Shown here piece by piece: positions 1-11,990 of a stretch of 64,000 nucleotides of DNA. The stretch is from the NCBI GenBank assembly GCA_037355855.1, contig CM074759.1, positions 310,001 through 374,000 of the forward strand, given 5' to 3'. The stretch's first letter is position 1; every line of letters starts with the position of its first letter. This DNA is from Pseudo-nitzschia pungens. Lineage: Eukaryota > Bacillariophyta > Bacillariophyceae > Bacillariales > Bacillariaceae. Under the pieces are notes generated by a model that did no database searches, was not told where the DNA came from, and worked only from the letters and a program-made list of their open reading frames with translations. The position numbers and the translations under genes are program-made.

Positions 1-1008
1 TTTACATCGGCGAGGTTGGAAGCTACATAACGTGCTCAAGGTTGGAATCATTGTTGTTTCCGAACCAAACGCATACCCGAGCAAATATCGATGCGTACTG
101 GAACATTCTCGACATCTACTTCTGCGATTAGTGGTATTCCGAACCAAACGCATAAGATACCCGAGCAAACATCGATGCATACTGGAACATTCTCGACATC
201 AACTTCTGCGGTCAGTGGTTCACTTCGTAATGTTTTATCTAGTGGTGAATTTTTCGACATTCTTCCCATCAAAAGTCAGAAGCAAAAAGTACGTGTAGCG
301 ATATCTTATTATTTAGATTTTTGGTAAAATACTCGTAGTCGCTGTCATAATAAGAATTTGGTGAGTAACCTTACTGTAAAACCTTACTTAACAGTCCTGT
401 TGTCGTGACTGGGTGTCGTTGTATCTAGTCGTAATTCTTTCTGAGAACCGAACAAAAATAAAGCCCAGTTGCAGATACCGTACGTACACTCTCACGCTTC
501 AATTTGAGACTTTTTCAATCTCATAAGTGCAACACATAGTACGGTAGAGATCGATGAGAAAGTGAATGAATCAACCAAAAAATCCATCAACACATGTGTT
601 CATCTCAGGGTAAGCAACACCATTCGGTGATTTTGAGAACAAGTACTAGTGTAACCGTAGCGGCAGCAAGACCTCTGGAACATGAGAGGAGCTGACTAAG
701 ACCTCTTCGGGCTGTTCCAACCAAGTCAATCGGGTAGGTCGGTTGATGAGCATCTTTTGTCAACAACAACATCAATCTCAAAGCGTTGTATCTTAATTTT
801 AGAAATTCGCTTTCTTCACTGACATGGGAAGGATTGAACTTTGAACATTTCTATTCGCATCACGCCGCGCCACTTGCGTTTCGTGTCGTCCATCAAATTA
901 CCAACAAACTTTGGTTTTCTGTCACAAAACAAACTTACGACCCTCGAAAATCTCAATCTCAAGCACGATTTAGCAATCAACGCTCAACACTCATCAAGCT
1001 CAATCAAC
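1..1008. other. Gene-poor left edge with a two-copy tandem repeat
   Basis: No convincing coding region. Positions 60-138 and 139-221 are two diverged copies of a unit of about 80 nt that begins CCGAACCAAACGCATA. The short frames across them are products of the repeat. The remainder is AT-rich, with scattered GTAACCTTAC-like motifs. Confidence 0.6.
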
Positions 1009-1611
1009 ATGTTCCTCACCTTGCTCACTTACCTAGGTTGCACTATTTCGGAAGGCAATAGCACCTCCGCTGCCACTTCCTCTTGCGGTGGTGGCAATAC
1101 CTCAAGAACAACTACGACTAGTTGCCCTTCAGGCAAAGCTTCCAGCAAGAACAAGCTTTCAGCTCCTTTCGTCGCGAGCTCCGGCATTATTTTCCTGGCC
1201 ATTCTCCTCTGGGGACTCTCCGCGATGGTCTTCTATCACCGACATCGTCTCTTGCAAGTGGCTCTCTCGTCGACTGCCGCTTCGACCGCGGCGATGACAA
1301 CCGCCACTATCGAACCTCCCCCAGCGAGCACCAGCACTGGTACCGGTACAAACACAGCTCCTACGGGAACGCCCACCGTACACAAGATCCATGTGTTGTT
1401 CGACGACGACGATCTGGGTTCCGACCCAGCCAAGCGTGTCATCGGAACCGAGTATTACCGCGACATTTTGGGATCTCAACCGGTCGACGAGCACGAAGCA
1501 TCGTCTCGCAATTTTGTCAACATCAGCAGGGATGGTGTTTGGTGGATGGAGGCACTGCACCCAGTAAATGCTCCGGCTGAGTCAACGCTGTCCTTTTCGC
1601 ATTGTCACTAA
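1009..1611 (+). CDS. Small single-pass membrane protein, unknown function
   Basis: A 200-residue reading frame starting at the ATG at 1009. The frame is open upstream to 841, but only the 1009 start gives a hydrophobic N-terminus (MFLTLLTYLGC), which could be a signal peptide. A Ser/Thr/Gly-rich stretch with Asn-glycosylation-like sites follows. One strong transmembrane segment (IIFLAILLWGLSAMVF) lies near residues 59-75 and ends in a basic HRHR stop-transfer. The tail is Thr/Pro-rich and then carries an acidic FDDDDLGSD and a more ordered C-terminus. The layout fits a type I membrane protein with a short luminal domain. I recognise no family. Base composition is coding-like and unlike the AT-rich flanks. 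Confidence 0.5.
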   Translation: MFLTLLTYLGCTISEGNSTSAATSSCGGGNTSRTTTTSCPSGKASSKNKLSAPFVASSGIIFLAILLWGLSAMVFYHRHRLLQVALSSTAASTAAMTTATIEPPPASTSTGTGTNTAPTGTPTVHKIHVLFDDDDLGSDPAKRVIGTEYYRDILGSQPVDEHEASSRNFVNISRDGVWWMEALHPVNAPAESTLSFSHCH

Positions 1612-2384
1612 GATGGTATTCTTCCACAGAGTCCGCCGTTTCCTTCGGATTCTGAGTCCATGCACAAAAACTTGGTAGGGAGTCATTCGAGAGGAACTTA
1701 ACAACTTTATCCATTTCCAGCACCAGAAGACCGATGATCGCAGCCCGAAACTGCAGAAAACCGATGATATCAGATGCTAAACCAAAAGTGCATTCACACT
1801 CATCGCCCTAGACAACAACCTATTCCCAGTATAGACAATTAGAATTAAACATTATAGATAAACAAAGTTCCAACCAATTCTGTACAGTGCCATTTAAATC
1901 CCGATTGACAGCCATTGCGTCAGGCATGCAAAGCAATTGATAGAACACAAACAATGCTGTAGTTCTTGCTTCGATGTTAGTCACGAGTTTTGCGCAGCAA
2001 TTATTGCCGAGGCGTGTCTTGTAGCAGTAAATGGCTGGGATTCCGAAGGACCGAGTGTCAAGAACGGCGGTTTCGGAGATGCAGAATCATTCAACCCCCG
2101 AGACTATTCATGATGGAATGTTACTTGTTCTTCCTGATTTCTATCTCCTATCAAGTCAAGCAGATGCGGAGCTCGTGCATGCCACCGTCTCTCACTTTGC
2201 GAGCAATATTCTTTGACACATGAGAGCCGGATAGGTTGAAAATCCATCGATTATGAATCTTCCCAGAGATGAGTTGAAATCGAGCATATTTCAAGCGGAC
2301 AACGTGCAGTTTCAAGCAATATGTAGGCATAGGGATTCATATGCATATGCATATGCATATACACATATCAATATCCATTTTATA
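1612..2384. other. Intergenic, nothing recognised
   Basis: AT-rich spacer. It contains a short ATGCAT repeat near 2339-2360, just beyond the 3' end of the BTB gene. No gene supported. Confidence 0.5.
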
Positions 2385-3122
2385 TTACTCTTGGCGCTTT
2401 GTACTCTTAAGCTCGAAGTTGATGGGTTCCTTTCTAAAAGGGTCGCAAGTGCGTGGCGACACCAGCAAGAGCCCGTACGATGCGAGTTTTTTATCGAAAA
2501 AATCCAGGACATAAGCAACATGATGTTGGAAATCAAATATATCTGTCGCTTGACTGATGCGAATTTTGAATGAACGACCGGCATTGAGTTCTCTTCCGTG
2601 CTGAGCTACACTTCGTTCGAACAAACTTTGGGCCAGTTTCACGGCTCTAATTTCTTTCTCTTGTCGTTCGATTTTCTTTTTGCATGCTTGTATGTTTTTT
2701 TGAATCTCATCGAGTTCTTCGTGCACGTTGCCAGCAATGGCAGCCATCATCTCCCCGGCCTCTGCCGGATTACCCACAGTAATCTTTGGCCGTTTCGAGG
2801 AAGAATTGGTGGTGGATCCTTTTCGTTTTCCGCAATCCCCGAGTAATCCAAAGTAATCCAGTTCCTTTCTCACTGCTTCCATCGATTCCGTCATTGGAAG
2901 ATTGACCTCTTGATCCCTCATATAATCCAGAACATATTGGAAGCGATGACCATTCCGATCTATAAAAAAGCGTTTTTTCTCGCGTTGCTCCCACTCGTCG
3001 CTAATCAGACGGGCCAGCATGGAATTCGGGTACAGCTCGATCAGGGATCGCGAAACGGTGTACTTGTGCCCCCCAACGTCCAATCGGACGGTGGCTCCTT
3101 GAATATAGGTTGGCGGCGACAT
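2385..3122 (-). CDS. BTB/POZ (KCTD-type, potassium-channel T1) domain protein
   Basis: A 245-residue protein starting at the ATG at 3122. The frame is open a little further upstream, but only from a non-ATG codon. Residues about 10-95 form a T1/BTB domain: VRLDVGG, then a hydrophobic helix, then an FIDRNGHRFQYVLDYMR segment, which is the hallmark of KCTD proteins. A Lys-rich linker (KRPKITV) may act as a nuclear signal. Residues about 125-170 are a heptad-like coiled coil (EELDEIQKNIQACKKKIERQ), and the remaining C-terminus is not recognised. In other eukaryotes KCTD proteins assemble as oligomers and often act as cullin-3 adaptors; that role is inferred here. An upstream 5' exon is possible because an AG acceptor-like site precedes the frame. 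Confidence 0.8.
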   Translation of the reverse strand: MSPPTYIQGATVRLDVGGHKYTVSRSLIELYPNSMLARLISDEWEQREKKRFFIDRNGHRFQYVLDYMRDQEVNLPMTESMEAVRKELDYFGLLGDCGKRKGSTTNSSSKRPKITVGNPAEAGEMMAAIAGNVHEELDEIQKNIQACKKKIERQEKEIRAVKLAQSLFERSVAQHGRELNAGRSFKIRISQATDIFDFQHHVAYVLDFFDKKLASYGLLLVSPRTCDPFRKEPINFELKSTKRQE

Positions 3123-4085
3123 GAACTCGAAAATCGGTCGTTCTTTCACACCGGGTACACGGCATTGTCTGCGTACAATGAGTGAGTGTCATGCCATTGG
3201 GTGAAGGATGGTAAGATTACCGTAGATGACGGCGTCTTCCGAGTTAAGTTTTCGAAAAGATCTTCGATCTTTCCTCAGGGCGCCCTTCATACGGTGCCTC
3301 CGGCATCTCCTCCAGTCGGGCAACAACGAAAGAATGAGCGCGCCATGCACGTTTGAGAGTTTGCTCCATCGAGTCGAATGTCTCCCGAGTTGCGGCAGTC
3401 GATCCAACGGACACTTGGAGCGTTGAGAAACCATCGTCCGACTCGAATCGAGCCGTTGGATAAAGCCTACTCCGAGAAGACCGCGAACCATACCGGTACT
3501 GCAACAACCTTTCGTGAAACTTCCTCTGATTCGTTCGAAAAACAACCTGCGGAACGTGTGGAAAAAAACAGTCACGCGGGAGGAAAGATTTTGTTTTTAG
3601 TCGTGTCATCGGTCATTGGTACGTTCCAAGAAGATAGGGTGGGTTCCACCTGTCTGTTGTACCGGTAAGGTTAGTTATTGTTGTGGAGTCTTCTCTACCG
3701 GCTGTTTCACGATGGATGGGATACCGTATCTCCCAGTATCTCTCACATACCGTACATCAAGGAGAATGCTTGGTGCAACTTGCGCATGCTTCATTAGGAA
3801 CAGAAGAAACAGACGCATCGTCCACCGAGGGTGAAAAATTGCTAACGAAATCGATCGCTGCCTCCAATTTCAGTCACCAGGAGCGACCGACAAAATAGGA
3901 ATCGCCCATCATCCATATATACATATACATTGGTAGAGTTTGATTGTTGTTTCCGTCTTGCTCTCGTGTAACCGAAAACGAGAGTGTGGAATTCAGAAGG
4001 AATATCCAATTGATATCATACAATTTTCATTATTTTGAAACAGAAACCCTGGTTGCGGTGAAGCAGCAACGGTAGATCCGATACA
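3123..4085. other. Divergent intergenic region between BTB and SERCA genes
   Basis: The two genes are transcribed away from each other, so this 0.96 kb should hold both promoters. Frames of about 120 codons on the minus strand (3189-3609) show no recognisable domain. One of them could be a 5' exon of the BTB gene, but I found no splice pair that keeps the frame. No motif can be assigned with confidence. Confidence 0.45.
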
Positions 4086-7000
4086 ATGTCACAGCCCTAC
4101 AAGGTGTCCGTCGAGGATGTCCTGAAGGAGCACAATGTCACCCTCGAGCGGGGACTTTCCGAGGCCGAGGTCTCGGAGCTCCGTAAAATCCACGGACCCA
4201 ACGAACTCGAACAAGAAGAAAAGACACCCCTCTGGCAATTGGTCCTCGAACAATTCGATGACAAGCTGGTCCAGATCCTCCTGGCGGCTGCTCTGCTCTC
4301 GTTCGTCCTGGCCTTTTTCGAAGAGGTGGAACACTGGGTGGAAGCCTTTGTGGAACCTGCCGTGATTCTCTTGATTCTCATCATCAACGCCATTGTCGGA
4401 GTCTGGCAGGAAGCCAATGCCGAGAACGCTCTCGAGGCCCTCAAACAGATGCAATCCCTGCAGGCGCCCTGCCTGCGCGACGGAGTCTGGCACGATTCGA
4501 TGCCCACCGAGGAACTCGTTCCCGGAGACGTTGTCAAGATCAGCGTGGGAGACCGGGCCCCGGCCGACGTTCGTCTCTGCAAACTCGTCACCGCCACTCT
4601 GCGCAGCGACGAGGGAGCCCTGACGGGAGAATCCGAGACGGTCCTAAAGACCTGCGATGCCATTGCCAGCGGTGAAAAGATTTCGGACCAAAAGAACATG
4701 GTGTTTGCGGGAACAACGATCAGCGGAGGAAAGGCGATCGGAGTCGTCACCGCCACCGGAATGGCGACGGAAATCGGAAAGATTCAGTCCGCCGTCACGG
4801 AGGCCGCGGAGGATGCCGAAAAGACCCCGCTCAACCAGAAACTCGACGAGTTTGGGGACATGCTCACGCAGGTCATTACCGGCATTTGTGTCCTGGTGTG
4901 GGTCATGAACTTCAACCAGTTCTTCGATCCGGTCTTTGGTGGTGTCTTCAAGGGATGCATCTACTACCTCAAGATTGCCGTCGCCCTCGGAGTGGCGGCC
5001 ATTCCCGAGGGACTTCCCGCCGTCATTACCCTGTGTCTGGCGCTAGGTACCAAGAAAATGGTCAAGCGCAACGCTATCGTTCGAAAGCTGCCATCCGTGG
5101 AAACCCTGGGTTGCTGCACCGTGATTTGTTCCGACAAGACGGGAACCCTCACCACCAACCAGATGGTCGTCGAGGCGTTGGTAGTCCCCGATGCCGAGGA
5201 GGGAGGCATCAAGGAATACCACGTCACGGGAACCGAATACGATCCCACGCACGGAGAAATCGAAAACTACACTTCTACCACCGGAAATCTGGAACACATG
5301 GCCAACGTTTGCGCTCTGTGCAACGAAGCCACGATTCGATACTCGGAGGGACAGTACGTTCGCACCGGAGAACCCACCGAAGCCGCCCTCAAGTGCCTCG
5401 TCGAAAAGATGGGCCTCCCGGGTCAATCCGCCCCCGACAACGACGTGGAAAAGGCCGACTACTTTGGAAGGTTGATCCAGGGTTCCTTTGACAAGGAGGC
5501 CACCCTCGAATTCAGCCGAGACCGCAAGTCCATGTCTGTATTGTGCAAGAACAAGGCCACGGGAGACCGCGTGCTGCTGGTCAAGGGAGCCGCAGAGCTC
5601 TTGTTGGACCGATGCACGAGCCTCATGCGGCCCGACGGATCAGTCAAGACGATATCGGCCACGGACCGCGAGGCCTTAGCGGCGCGCATCACGGACATGT
5701 CCAAGCGACCCCTCCGGGTGCTCGGAATGGCCATCAAGACCAACATGCCCCCCAAGGAGGAACTTCCCTCCCAGTTGTTGAACCTGGAGGAGTACGCCGG
5801 TGTCGAATCCGCGCTGACCTTTGTGGGATTGACGGGAATCAAGGATCCTCCCCGTCCCGAGGTCCGATCGGCCATCAAGCGCTGCCAGAAAGCCGGAGTC
5901 CGGGTCATTATGATCACCGGAGACAACAAGACCACCGCCGAGGCCATTGCCCACGACGTTGGAATCTTTGAAGAAGGCGAGAACGTCGCCGGAAAATCCT
6001 TCACCGGTGCCGAGTTCTTCCAGGGATCCATCAGCGACGAGGAGCGAGCCCGCTTGATCATGCAGGGAGGTGGTTCCCGGGTCTTTTCCCGAACGGAACC
6101 CCGGGACAAGCAATTGCTGGTGAAGATTCTTCGATCGTGTGGAGAAGTCCCCGCCATGACCGGAGACGGAGTCAACGATGCCCCCGCCCTCAAGCAGGCC
6201 TCGATCGGGATTGCCATGGGAATTGCCGGAACGGAGGTCGCCAAGGAGGCCTCGGACATGATCCTGGCCGACGACAACTTTGCGACGATTGTTTCGGCCA
6301 TCGAAGAGGGACGGTCCATCTACTCCAACATGAAGGCGTTCATCCGATACATGATTTCGTCCAACATTGGAGAGGTCTTTTCCATCTTTTTGACCTCGGC
6401 CATTGGGTGCCCGGAGGGACTGATTCCCGTGCAGCTGCTCTGGGTCAACCTCGTGACGGACGGTCCCCCCGCCACCGCCCTCGGTTTCAACCCTCCCGAC
6501 CCCGACGTCATGCTCATGCCACCCCGTGGAAAGGACGATGCCCTCATCACGAATTGGGTCTTTTTCCGGTACATGGTCATTGGTTTGTACGTGGGATTTG
6601 CGACGGTCGGAATCTTTGTCTTTTGGTACACGGAATACGAGAACTTTGTCAACTTCTTGGGACCCTCGATGATGGGACTCCTCGGGGCCTCGTACGACGG
6701 TCACTCGATGGTCACCTACGGCCAGCTCACGCGCTGGCCACATTGCCGCACCGGCGAAGAAGCCCTCGGAACCATCTTTGAGGGATTCTCCGTCAACGAC
6801 TTTGACGTTACCGGGCACGGCATCATCGAGGACTTTTCGTCCGATCCCTGCTCGTTCTTTACCAAGGGAAAGATGAAGGCCAGCACGCTCTCGCTGAGCG
6901 TTCTGGTGACCATCGAGATGCTGAACGCCCTCAACGCCGTCTCGGAGGACGGGTCCCTGCTCACCATTCCTCCGTGGGTCAACCCCTACCTGTTGCTGGC

Positions 7001-7220
7001 CATGGCCTCGTCGTTCATTCTGCACTTTATGATTCTGTACGTTCCGTGGATGGCCACCATCTTCTCGATCAGCCCCCACGACGCCGTGGACTGGATCCTG
7101 GTCTTTTTGTTCTCATTCCCCGTCATTGTGATCGACGAGTTGCTCAAGTACTTTGGCCGCCGCATGAACGAGGCCGAACGGAAAGAGCGGGAACAGCTCC
7201 GAAAAGAAAAGGAAGCCTAA
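4086..7220 (+). CDS. SERCA-type (P2A) calcium-transporting ATPase
   Basis: A complete, uninterrupted 1044-residue P-type ATPase that pumps Ca2+ from cytosol into the ER or related stores using ATP. The phosphorylation motif SDKTGTLTT has its aspartate at residue 350 (351 in the animal enzyme). PEGLP in M4 has its Ca2+-site glutamate at 308. The hinge GDGVNDAPA has aspartates at 694 and 698. The other Ca2+ ligands are present: Asn760 and Glu763 (SSNIGEVFS), Asn788/Thr791/Asp792 (NLVTDGPPA), and Glu944 in M8 ([10 protein letters not shown]). This complete two-site set separates it from P2B and secretory-pathway pumps. The N-terminus ([18 protein letters not shown]) is typical and the length is normal. 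The C-terminus is highly charged (RKEKEA) without a clear retrieval signal. An AATAAA lies at 7278, about 60 nt past the stop. Confidence 0.97.
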   Translation: MSQPYKVSVEDVLKEHNVTLERGLSEAEVSELRKIHGPNELEQEEKTPLWQLVLEQFDDKLVQILLAAALLSFVLAFFEEVEHWVEAFVEPAVILLILIINAIVGVWQEANAENALEALKQMQSLQAPCLRDGVWHDSMPTEELVPGDVVKISVGDRAPADVRLCKLVTATLRSDEGALTGESETVLKTCDAIASGEKISDQKNMVFAGTTISGGKAIGVVTATGMATEIGKIQSAVTEAAEDAEKTPLNQKLDEFGDMLTQVITGICVLVWVMNFNQFFDPVFGGVFKGCIYYLKIAVALGVAAIPEGLPAVITLCLALGTKKMVKRNAIVRKLPSVETLGCCTVICSDKTGTLTTNQMVVEALVVPDAEEGGIKEYHVTGTEYDPTHGEIENYTSTTGNLEHMANVCALCNEATIRYSEGQYVRTGEPTEAALKCLVEKMGLPGQSAPDNDVEKADYFGRLIQGSFDKEATLEFSRDRKSMSVLCKNKATGDRVLLVKGAAELLLDRCTSLMRPDGSVKTISATDREALAARITDMSKRPLRVLGMAIKTNMPPKEELPSQLLNLEEYAGVESALTFVGLTGIKDPPRPEVRSAIKRCQKAGVRVIMITGDNKTTAEAIAHDVGIFEEGENVAGKSFTGAEFFQGSISDEERARLIMQGGGSRVFSRTEPRDKQLLVKILRSCGEVPAMTGDGVNDAPALKQASIGIAMGIAGTEVAKEASDMILADDNFATIVSAIEEGRSIYSNMKAFIRYMISSNIGEVFSIFLTSAIGCPEGLIPVQLLWVNLVTDGPPATALGFNPPDPDVMLMPPRGKDDALITNWVFFRYMVIGLYVGFATVGIFVFWYTEYENFVNFLGPSMMGLLGASYDGHSMVTYGQLTRWPHCRTGEEALGTIFEGFSVNDFDVTGHGIIEDFSSDPCSFFTKGKMKASTLSLSVLVTIEMLNALNAVSEDGSLLTIPPWVNPYLLLAMASSFILHFMILYVPWMATIFSISPHDAVDWILVFLFSFPVIVIDELLKYFGRRMNEAERKEREQLRKEKEA

Positions 7221-8186
7221 GAAGCAGCAAACAACGCACACCAGCGATTCAAGCTGCGATCGAACATTACAGAAGAAAATAAAAACGAGAAAAAAACTAC
7301 TAGTATTATAAAAATTAGGAAGGGTATAAACACTTAGTAAGCAATACTAATAATGAAACTAGAAGATCTTCTGCGTATCTCCGCTGCACGTGAATGGCTA
7401 TCCCCATGGTGGATTTCCTACAACGTAACGCCAGGTAGGTAAAAATTATGTTAATACTAATTTAACATCATAATAATAAATAATAATACTACTACTTGTA
7501 CCGGTACGCTTTTCATGATCATACGTACCATACCAGTATTCCTAGCCATTAGCCAAACTAACTACAATTGATAACGCTTCGCTGTGATTGATCGGAGTTT
7601 TTCATCTCACGTGTTTTTGATCGCATCCATTTGCGTTCTTCACATCGATCTCGAATTCGCGACTAAGGTTACCGTAAGACCTTACCATAATATATTCATG
7701 GAATCCAAATTTGACACCATTATTTTCTCGATCATTCGAATTCTCTTCTCCGGTACGTTTCGCACCTGGTACCGTACACGGAATGATATTTTAATTTATT
7801 ACGAAGTAATTGCTTCCACAACTCCATTATTCACGGATGAAGAGGGCTTTACTCTGCAACAGGTACCACCCTTGCTTTCCCTGAAGAGTAAAACAACCAT
7901 GAATATTATTTTAAGAAACAGTAATTAAGTCTTATGCTTTCGTCGCTTTACCCTTCAACACATCACCAGAAAGGTTCTTAGTGTCCTACTATACTTCTTA
8001 TGTTACAAGTTAATTACTACGTATGATACTGAACTGTAAGGGTCGTGTAAATAATGCAGTCACAAAACTTTTGTTGTTGATGATAGTTCGACATCGATAT
8101 CCCCCAAAACATCCTCACGTCACAAACGTGCATGCGTTCGTTCCATCGCTCGTTCGTTCGATCTCGATTCTTGATTGATTGATCGA
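7221..8186. other. Intergenic, AT-rich
   Basis: Holds the 3' UTR of the ATPase and the 3' flank of the minus-strand gene that follows. A 114-codon frame at 7584-7928 lacks any recognisable domain and has intergenic composition. Short motifs of the AAGGTTACCGTAAG and TACCGGTAC type recur here. Confidence 0.5.
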
Positions 8187-10042
8187 TCACGCACTCCTGG
8201 GTGCTACCGATAGTCTGTCGTAGTCGTTGATGCGAAACTGGGACGTGACCCCGTGCGCCGGAGTGTCGGAAAGCATCTTGTGCATGCACATTCCAAACAT
8301 CGAATTCGCGCTGCCGCACTCGCTGCCCGAAGAGTGGGAGGCCTCGTCGTCCGTGACCACCATCCGCCTCTTCTTGAGTTCCTGTCCGTCGTCAAAGCTG
8401 ACCTTGCAGACGGCCGATACGGTCTGGCACTTGTTAACGGCCCGCGCGTGCTTGTTGAAGTCTCTCAGCGACGTCGCCACCTTCAGCCGGATCTCGGATC
8501 GGTCCTGGAGCTGGACCCAGAAGCCGCGTCGATCCCACGTCAGAAAGCGGCCGCCTCGCTTTTCCACCTCCCTCACGATGGACCACGAGAAATCGCGCTT
8601 CCCGGTTTGTGTGAGGAGCGCGTGTTCTTCCTTCTTTTCCTCGATCAATCCCTTGAAGAGGCAGTTCCCCGGGTGAAAAATGCACGGCTTGTTTCTCTCG
8701 TAGAGAACATCGTACAGCGCCGGGCACTCGATCGCGCCCAGGAGCTCTCCGGGTCTCGTGGTTGGATTGTTGCCGGCGTTCTTCTCGAGAAACCGTCGGG
8801 TCTTGAACCATTGCATGTGGTTTTTCGTTTTGATCACGCCGCTCTCTGTGGTTGGCAGTAGTTGCACCGGGATTCCATATCCCATGAGTTTGTACGAGAG
8901 TTCTTGTCGCTCACCTGCGAGAAAAGCAATAAAAAAGACGGAGAGATGATCAGAGAACTTTTTGCATTGCAGAAACTAAATCATCATAAACACAAGTATT
9001 TGTTTCTAGAACGGTATTTGCGTGACATCTCTAGAAACATAACAATTCCATCCGTCTTCCTTCCATAAACTAGACCTTCGGTACGTACCGGAATGAAAGT
9101 TCACCCTCGCTCGAATCTTGGAACCCATGACCAGGACGAAGAACGATTTCACAAAGTGAAAGAGTGCGGTGTTGGGCCAGCAAAAGTGAAAGCTGACCAC
9201 GCGAAGCGGAAAGGCGGAAAAGGACTTGCGGCAGACCACGCGTTCTTCCTTTTCCGGGATGCGAATCAATCGACTCGTGCCCGGCCACATGACGAAGCAG
9301 ACACCCTTCTTCTGGGTCTCCTTGCATTCGGCCGCAACGGTCATTAGATAAAGAAAGATCTTCACCTGTACAGTAGGTTTTTCAAAATTGGAATCCAACC
9401 AACACTTGTTAGTTTAGACTTTTAGCTCAGACAGACCATGCTTCTTTCTGGTAGAACTCAACTCAACTCAACGCAACGCAAAGCAAGGCAACGTACCCTC
9501 ATAATGTGGCTCTGGCTCATAATGTCCGAGAGCACCACAATGATTCTTCTCCCGCTGCGGTCTCGGTACGGGAGCAATTGCACGAGGCCACCCCTCAGGG
9601 CGGCCTTTTCTTCCTTGCTCTTGAAGTCCGTGGACCGTATCGGCCTCTTGAGCACCTCGATTCCAAACAGCTCAAAGATCAGATCGAGATAGGTCATCAT
9701 TCGGCGGGCGGCGGCTTCCGTATCGAAGAGTTCGGCGCGCAGAAACCGGAGCCGGAATGCGCTCTCGTTGACGTACGTCTGCGGGAGGCTCTGCGCCTTT
9801 TCGTAGGCCGTCTTCTCGGAAGGAAGCATCCGGTTGATGTGGTAGTCCAGCATCGTCAGCCCATCGTCTTGGACGGGAACGCTCTCTTCCACCGCCATGT
9901 TTCGGACCCCGTGGACTTCTTCGCTGATGTTCGTTCGATCCTCAAAGTTCAACCGCATCAACTCCTTGGATATGAGCGAGTCGATATCCCGAGAGTCGAG
10001 GGTTTCCGTTGGGAGGTCAAAATGGTTGGAAAGGGGCGTCAT
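8187..10042 (-). CDS. CRAL-TRIO-like domain protein fused to DUF6824, three exons
   Basis: Exons on the minus strand are 10042-9497, 9365-9089 and 8914-8187. They give 516 residues with phases 0 and 1 preserved. Introns are 131 and 174 nt; both donors read GTACGT, and the acceptors are CAG and GCAG. Exon 1 holds the diatom-type N-terminus (HGVRNMAVEE, QTYVNESAFRLRFLRAELFD, LLPYRDRSGRRI). Exon 2 continues as VKIFLYLMTVAAE and VMWPG, giving a CRAL-TRIO-like lipid-binding region over about residues 60-270. Exon 3 carries DUF6824 (about residues 328-420: HPGNCLFKGLIEEKKEEH, FSWSIVREVEKRGGRFLTWD, WVQLQDRSEIRLKVATSLRDF), a domain abundant in diatoms. The tail is polar. The ATG at 10183 is in frame and would add 47 poorly conserved residues. 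Ligand and function are unknown. Confidence 0.8.
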
Positions 10043-10583
10043 TTCGTTGATGATGCGACACTTGTTGTGCTGGTGAGGGTGATCAAAGTACGATACTGTT
10101 TTGATGGTGAGGGTAATCGAAGTGGATGGTGTGTGATCTAGAAGTGAGTATTTGGAATTGAAGGAATTCCATGAATTATACATAAACGATGATCATGCTC
10201 TGCTGTTTTGAGAAGATTTACCTGGGACAGAGTAAGTATTATTATGTCTTTCCGTGGATACAGACGGTTTCTATTATTATTGTTATTCTTGTTGTGTTGT
10301 TTGGTTGCAGTTGTGGTTGCAGTTGTCTTTCTCCTCCGTGTCTGTGTTCGATGTGAGCAACAGAGTGAGTTGGCGCTTACTTCTGAGGTCGTAAGACTAG
10401 TTAGTGGTCATGGCACGTAATTTTTCTTCGGCACGTAGTTTTTCTTCGTGTTCTTCTTAGAATGACAAAACATCGTACAGAGAACGACAACGTCGTAAAC
10501 AATTACGAGTAAGATTTTACTGTATGATTAATGATTACAATACAATCACAGTGGAGTAATTATTCTCTGACCTTTCTACACAG

Positions 10584-10678
10584 TACTACAGAATTCCTAT
10601 CAGCTGTCCCCGGGTTTCAGTAGAAATTAGTAGTCGGGGACGTAGAACCCGGGGACAGCTGATAAGAACTTTGTAGTA
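10584..10678. repeat. MITE-like foldback element, copy 1
   Basis: A 95-nt element whose ends are inverted repeats of about 28 nt: TACTACA...ATCAGCTGTCCCC at the left, the complement at the right, with about 3 mismatches. A copy of exactly the same length and similar interior lies at 42603-42697. It has no coding capacity. Target-site duplications are not obvious. Confidence 0.7.
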
Positions 10679-11624
10679 TCATCAAGGTTGTGCTCACAAG
10701 TGGATCGTAAAATTCATGTTATTATTATCCCTGCAAGTAAGCCTTATTAATGATGAAACAATTTCTTAGAGCTAGAGCCAACAGAACTTCTCCGAGCACG
10801 TAAGATTCGCCTTCGCCCTCATCACAGGACTGTGAACCATAAGTATAGAAATTGTTTCCACCAATCCCGATTTCATATGGCAGGTCTGACGGGGATCAAA
10901 ATCTTTGCACAAATATCAGTCCTAGTATAATTAAAATACACCGGATGGGTTCTGTTTCTGATGATTGATGTACGAATGAATAATGAGACCCTTCGAAGTT
11001 TTTACTATTGTTTAATTGGATAGGAATCATCTCGAAGCGGCTGTATCAAATTTTCTTACACTCTTCCAATTTTTTCACTTATTAAGTGATTCTTCTTGTA
11101 GAAACATAAGGATGACAAGACAGTTTTCGAACGGCATCCATCAAATTCATTACGCTCCTCCAATTTTTGTGATAAATTATATACTTAAGGATAGAATTCA
11201 CTTTCTGACGATTTAACGGAATCTTCCAACATCAAGTCGGCGACGAAAAGTCTCACTCATGTGTAGAACGAAATCTAATGCCTTTTCAATCATACGGTAC
11301 CCACTTCTTGATTAGAATAAGAGCTGAAGTCTCCGGTGTCGTCCGATAAGTCTTACTGTCCTTCGTTTATTCAATGCTGTTGCTGAGGTTATTTGTTTCG
11401 ATAAGGTTACTACTGTAAGCTTTATGGCATCTTCATTCCTTAGTATTCTCTCGTCAGCAAATACCGAAATACGAATTACCGCTCTTCCATAATGATTCAT
11501 GCGTGGAACTGAGTCTGCGGGAATTTATCACTTTTCACGAAAGTAGTACAAATATCTGCCAAAATGAACGAGTTGCTCTTAAAAATTACTATTGCTCCCT
11601 TTACCGTTTCTCCCTAAAAATAAA

Positions 11625-11990
11625 AAATTCCCGCAGTACGGGAGCATTTTGAATGCTGAGGGAACGTTCTTAAATGCTGCGGGAACGTTTTTAACTCTAC
11701 GGGAACGGTTAAGTGTAGTACTACGTAATACTAAGACTAGTACATTTGAACGCCGCTACTCCAATTTGTTTGATTGATAAGCTTGCTCCAGTTTATCTTG
11801 CCGGAATTTTTTTTCTTTCCCGCAGCCACCAATTTTGTTTTTGTGGGCTGCGGGAATTTTTTTCATTTCCCTCAGCTGCGGGAGTGTTTTTTGCTTCTGC
11901 AGGAGCGTTTTCTGCCTCTGTGGGAGCGTTTTTTGCTTCTACGGGAACAACACATGTTTTTTGGAGGACCAACTGTAGGAAAATAATTTC
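11625..11990. repeat. Cluster of CTGCGGGAACG-type short repeats with a hairpin
   Basis: Variants of CTGCGGGA(A/G)CGTTTT recur many times, spaced roughly 20-30 nt apart. Positions about 11818-11854 form an inverted repeat (TTCCCGCAGCCAC facing GTGGGCTGCGGGAA). The cluster starts and ends abruptly in AT-rich DNA and codes for nothing recognisable. Confidence 0.6.

Noticed and set aside
3189..3609. Minus-strand frames of about 120 codons upstream of the BTB gene as a separate gene or 5' exon
   Set aside because: No domain is recognisable, and no GT-AG pair was found that keeps the frame into the BTB exon.
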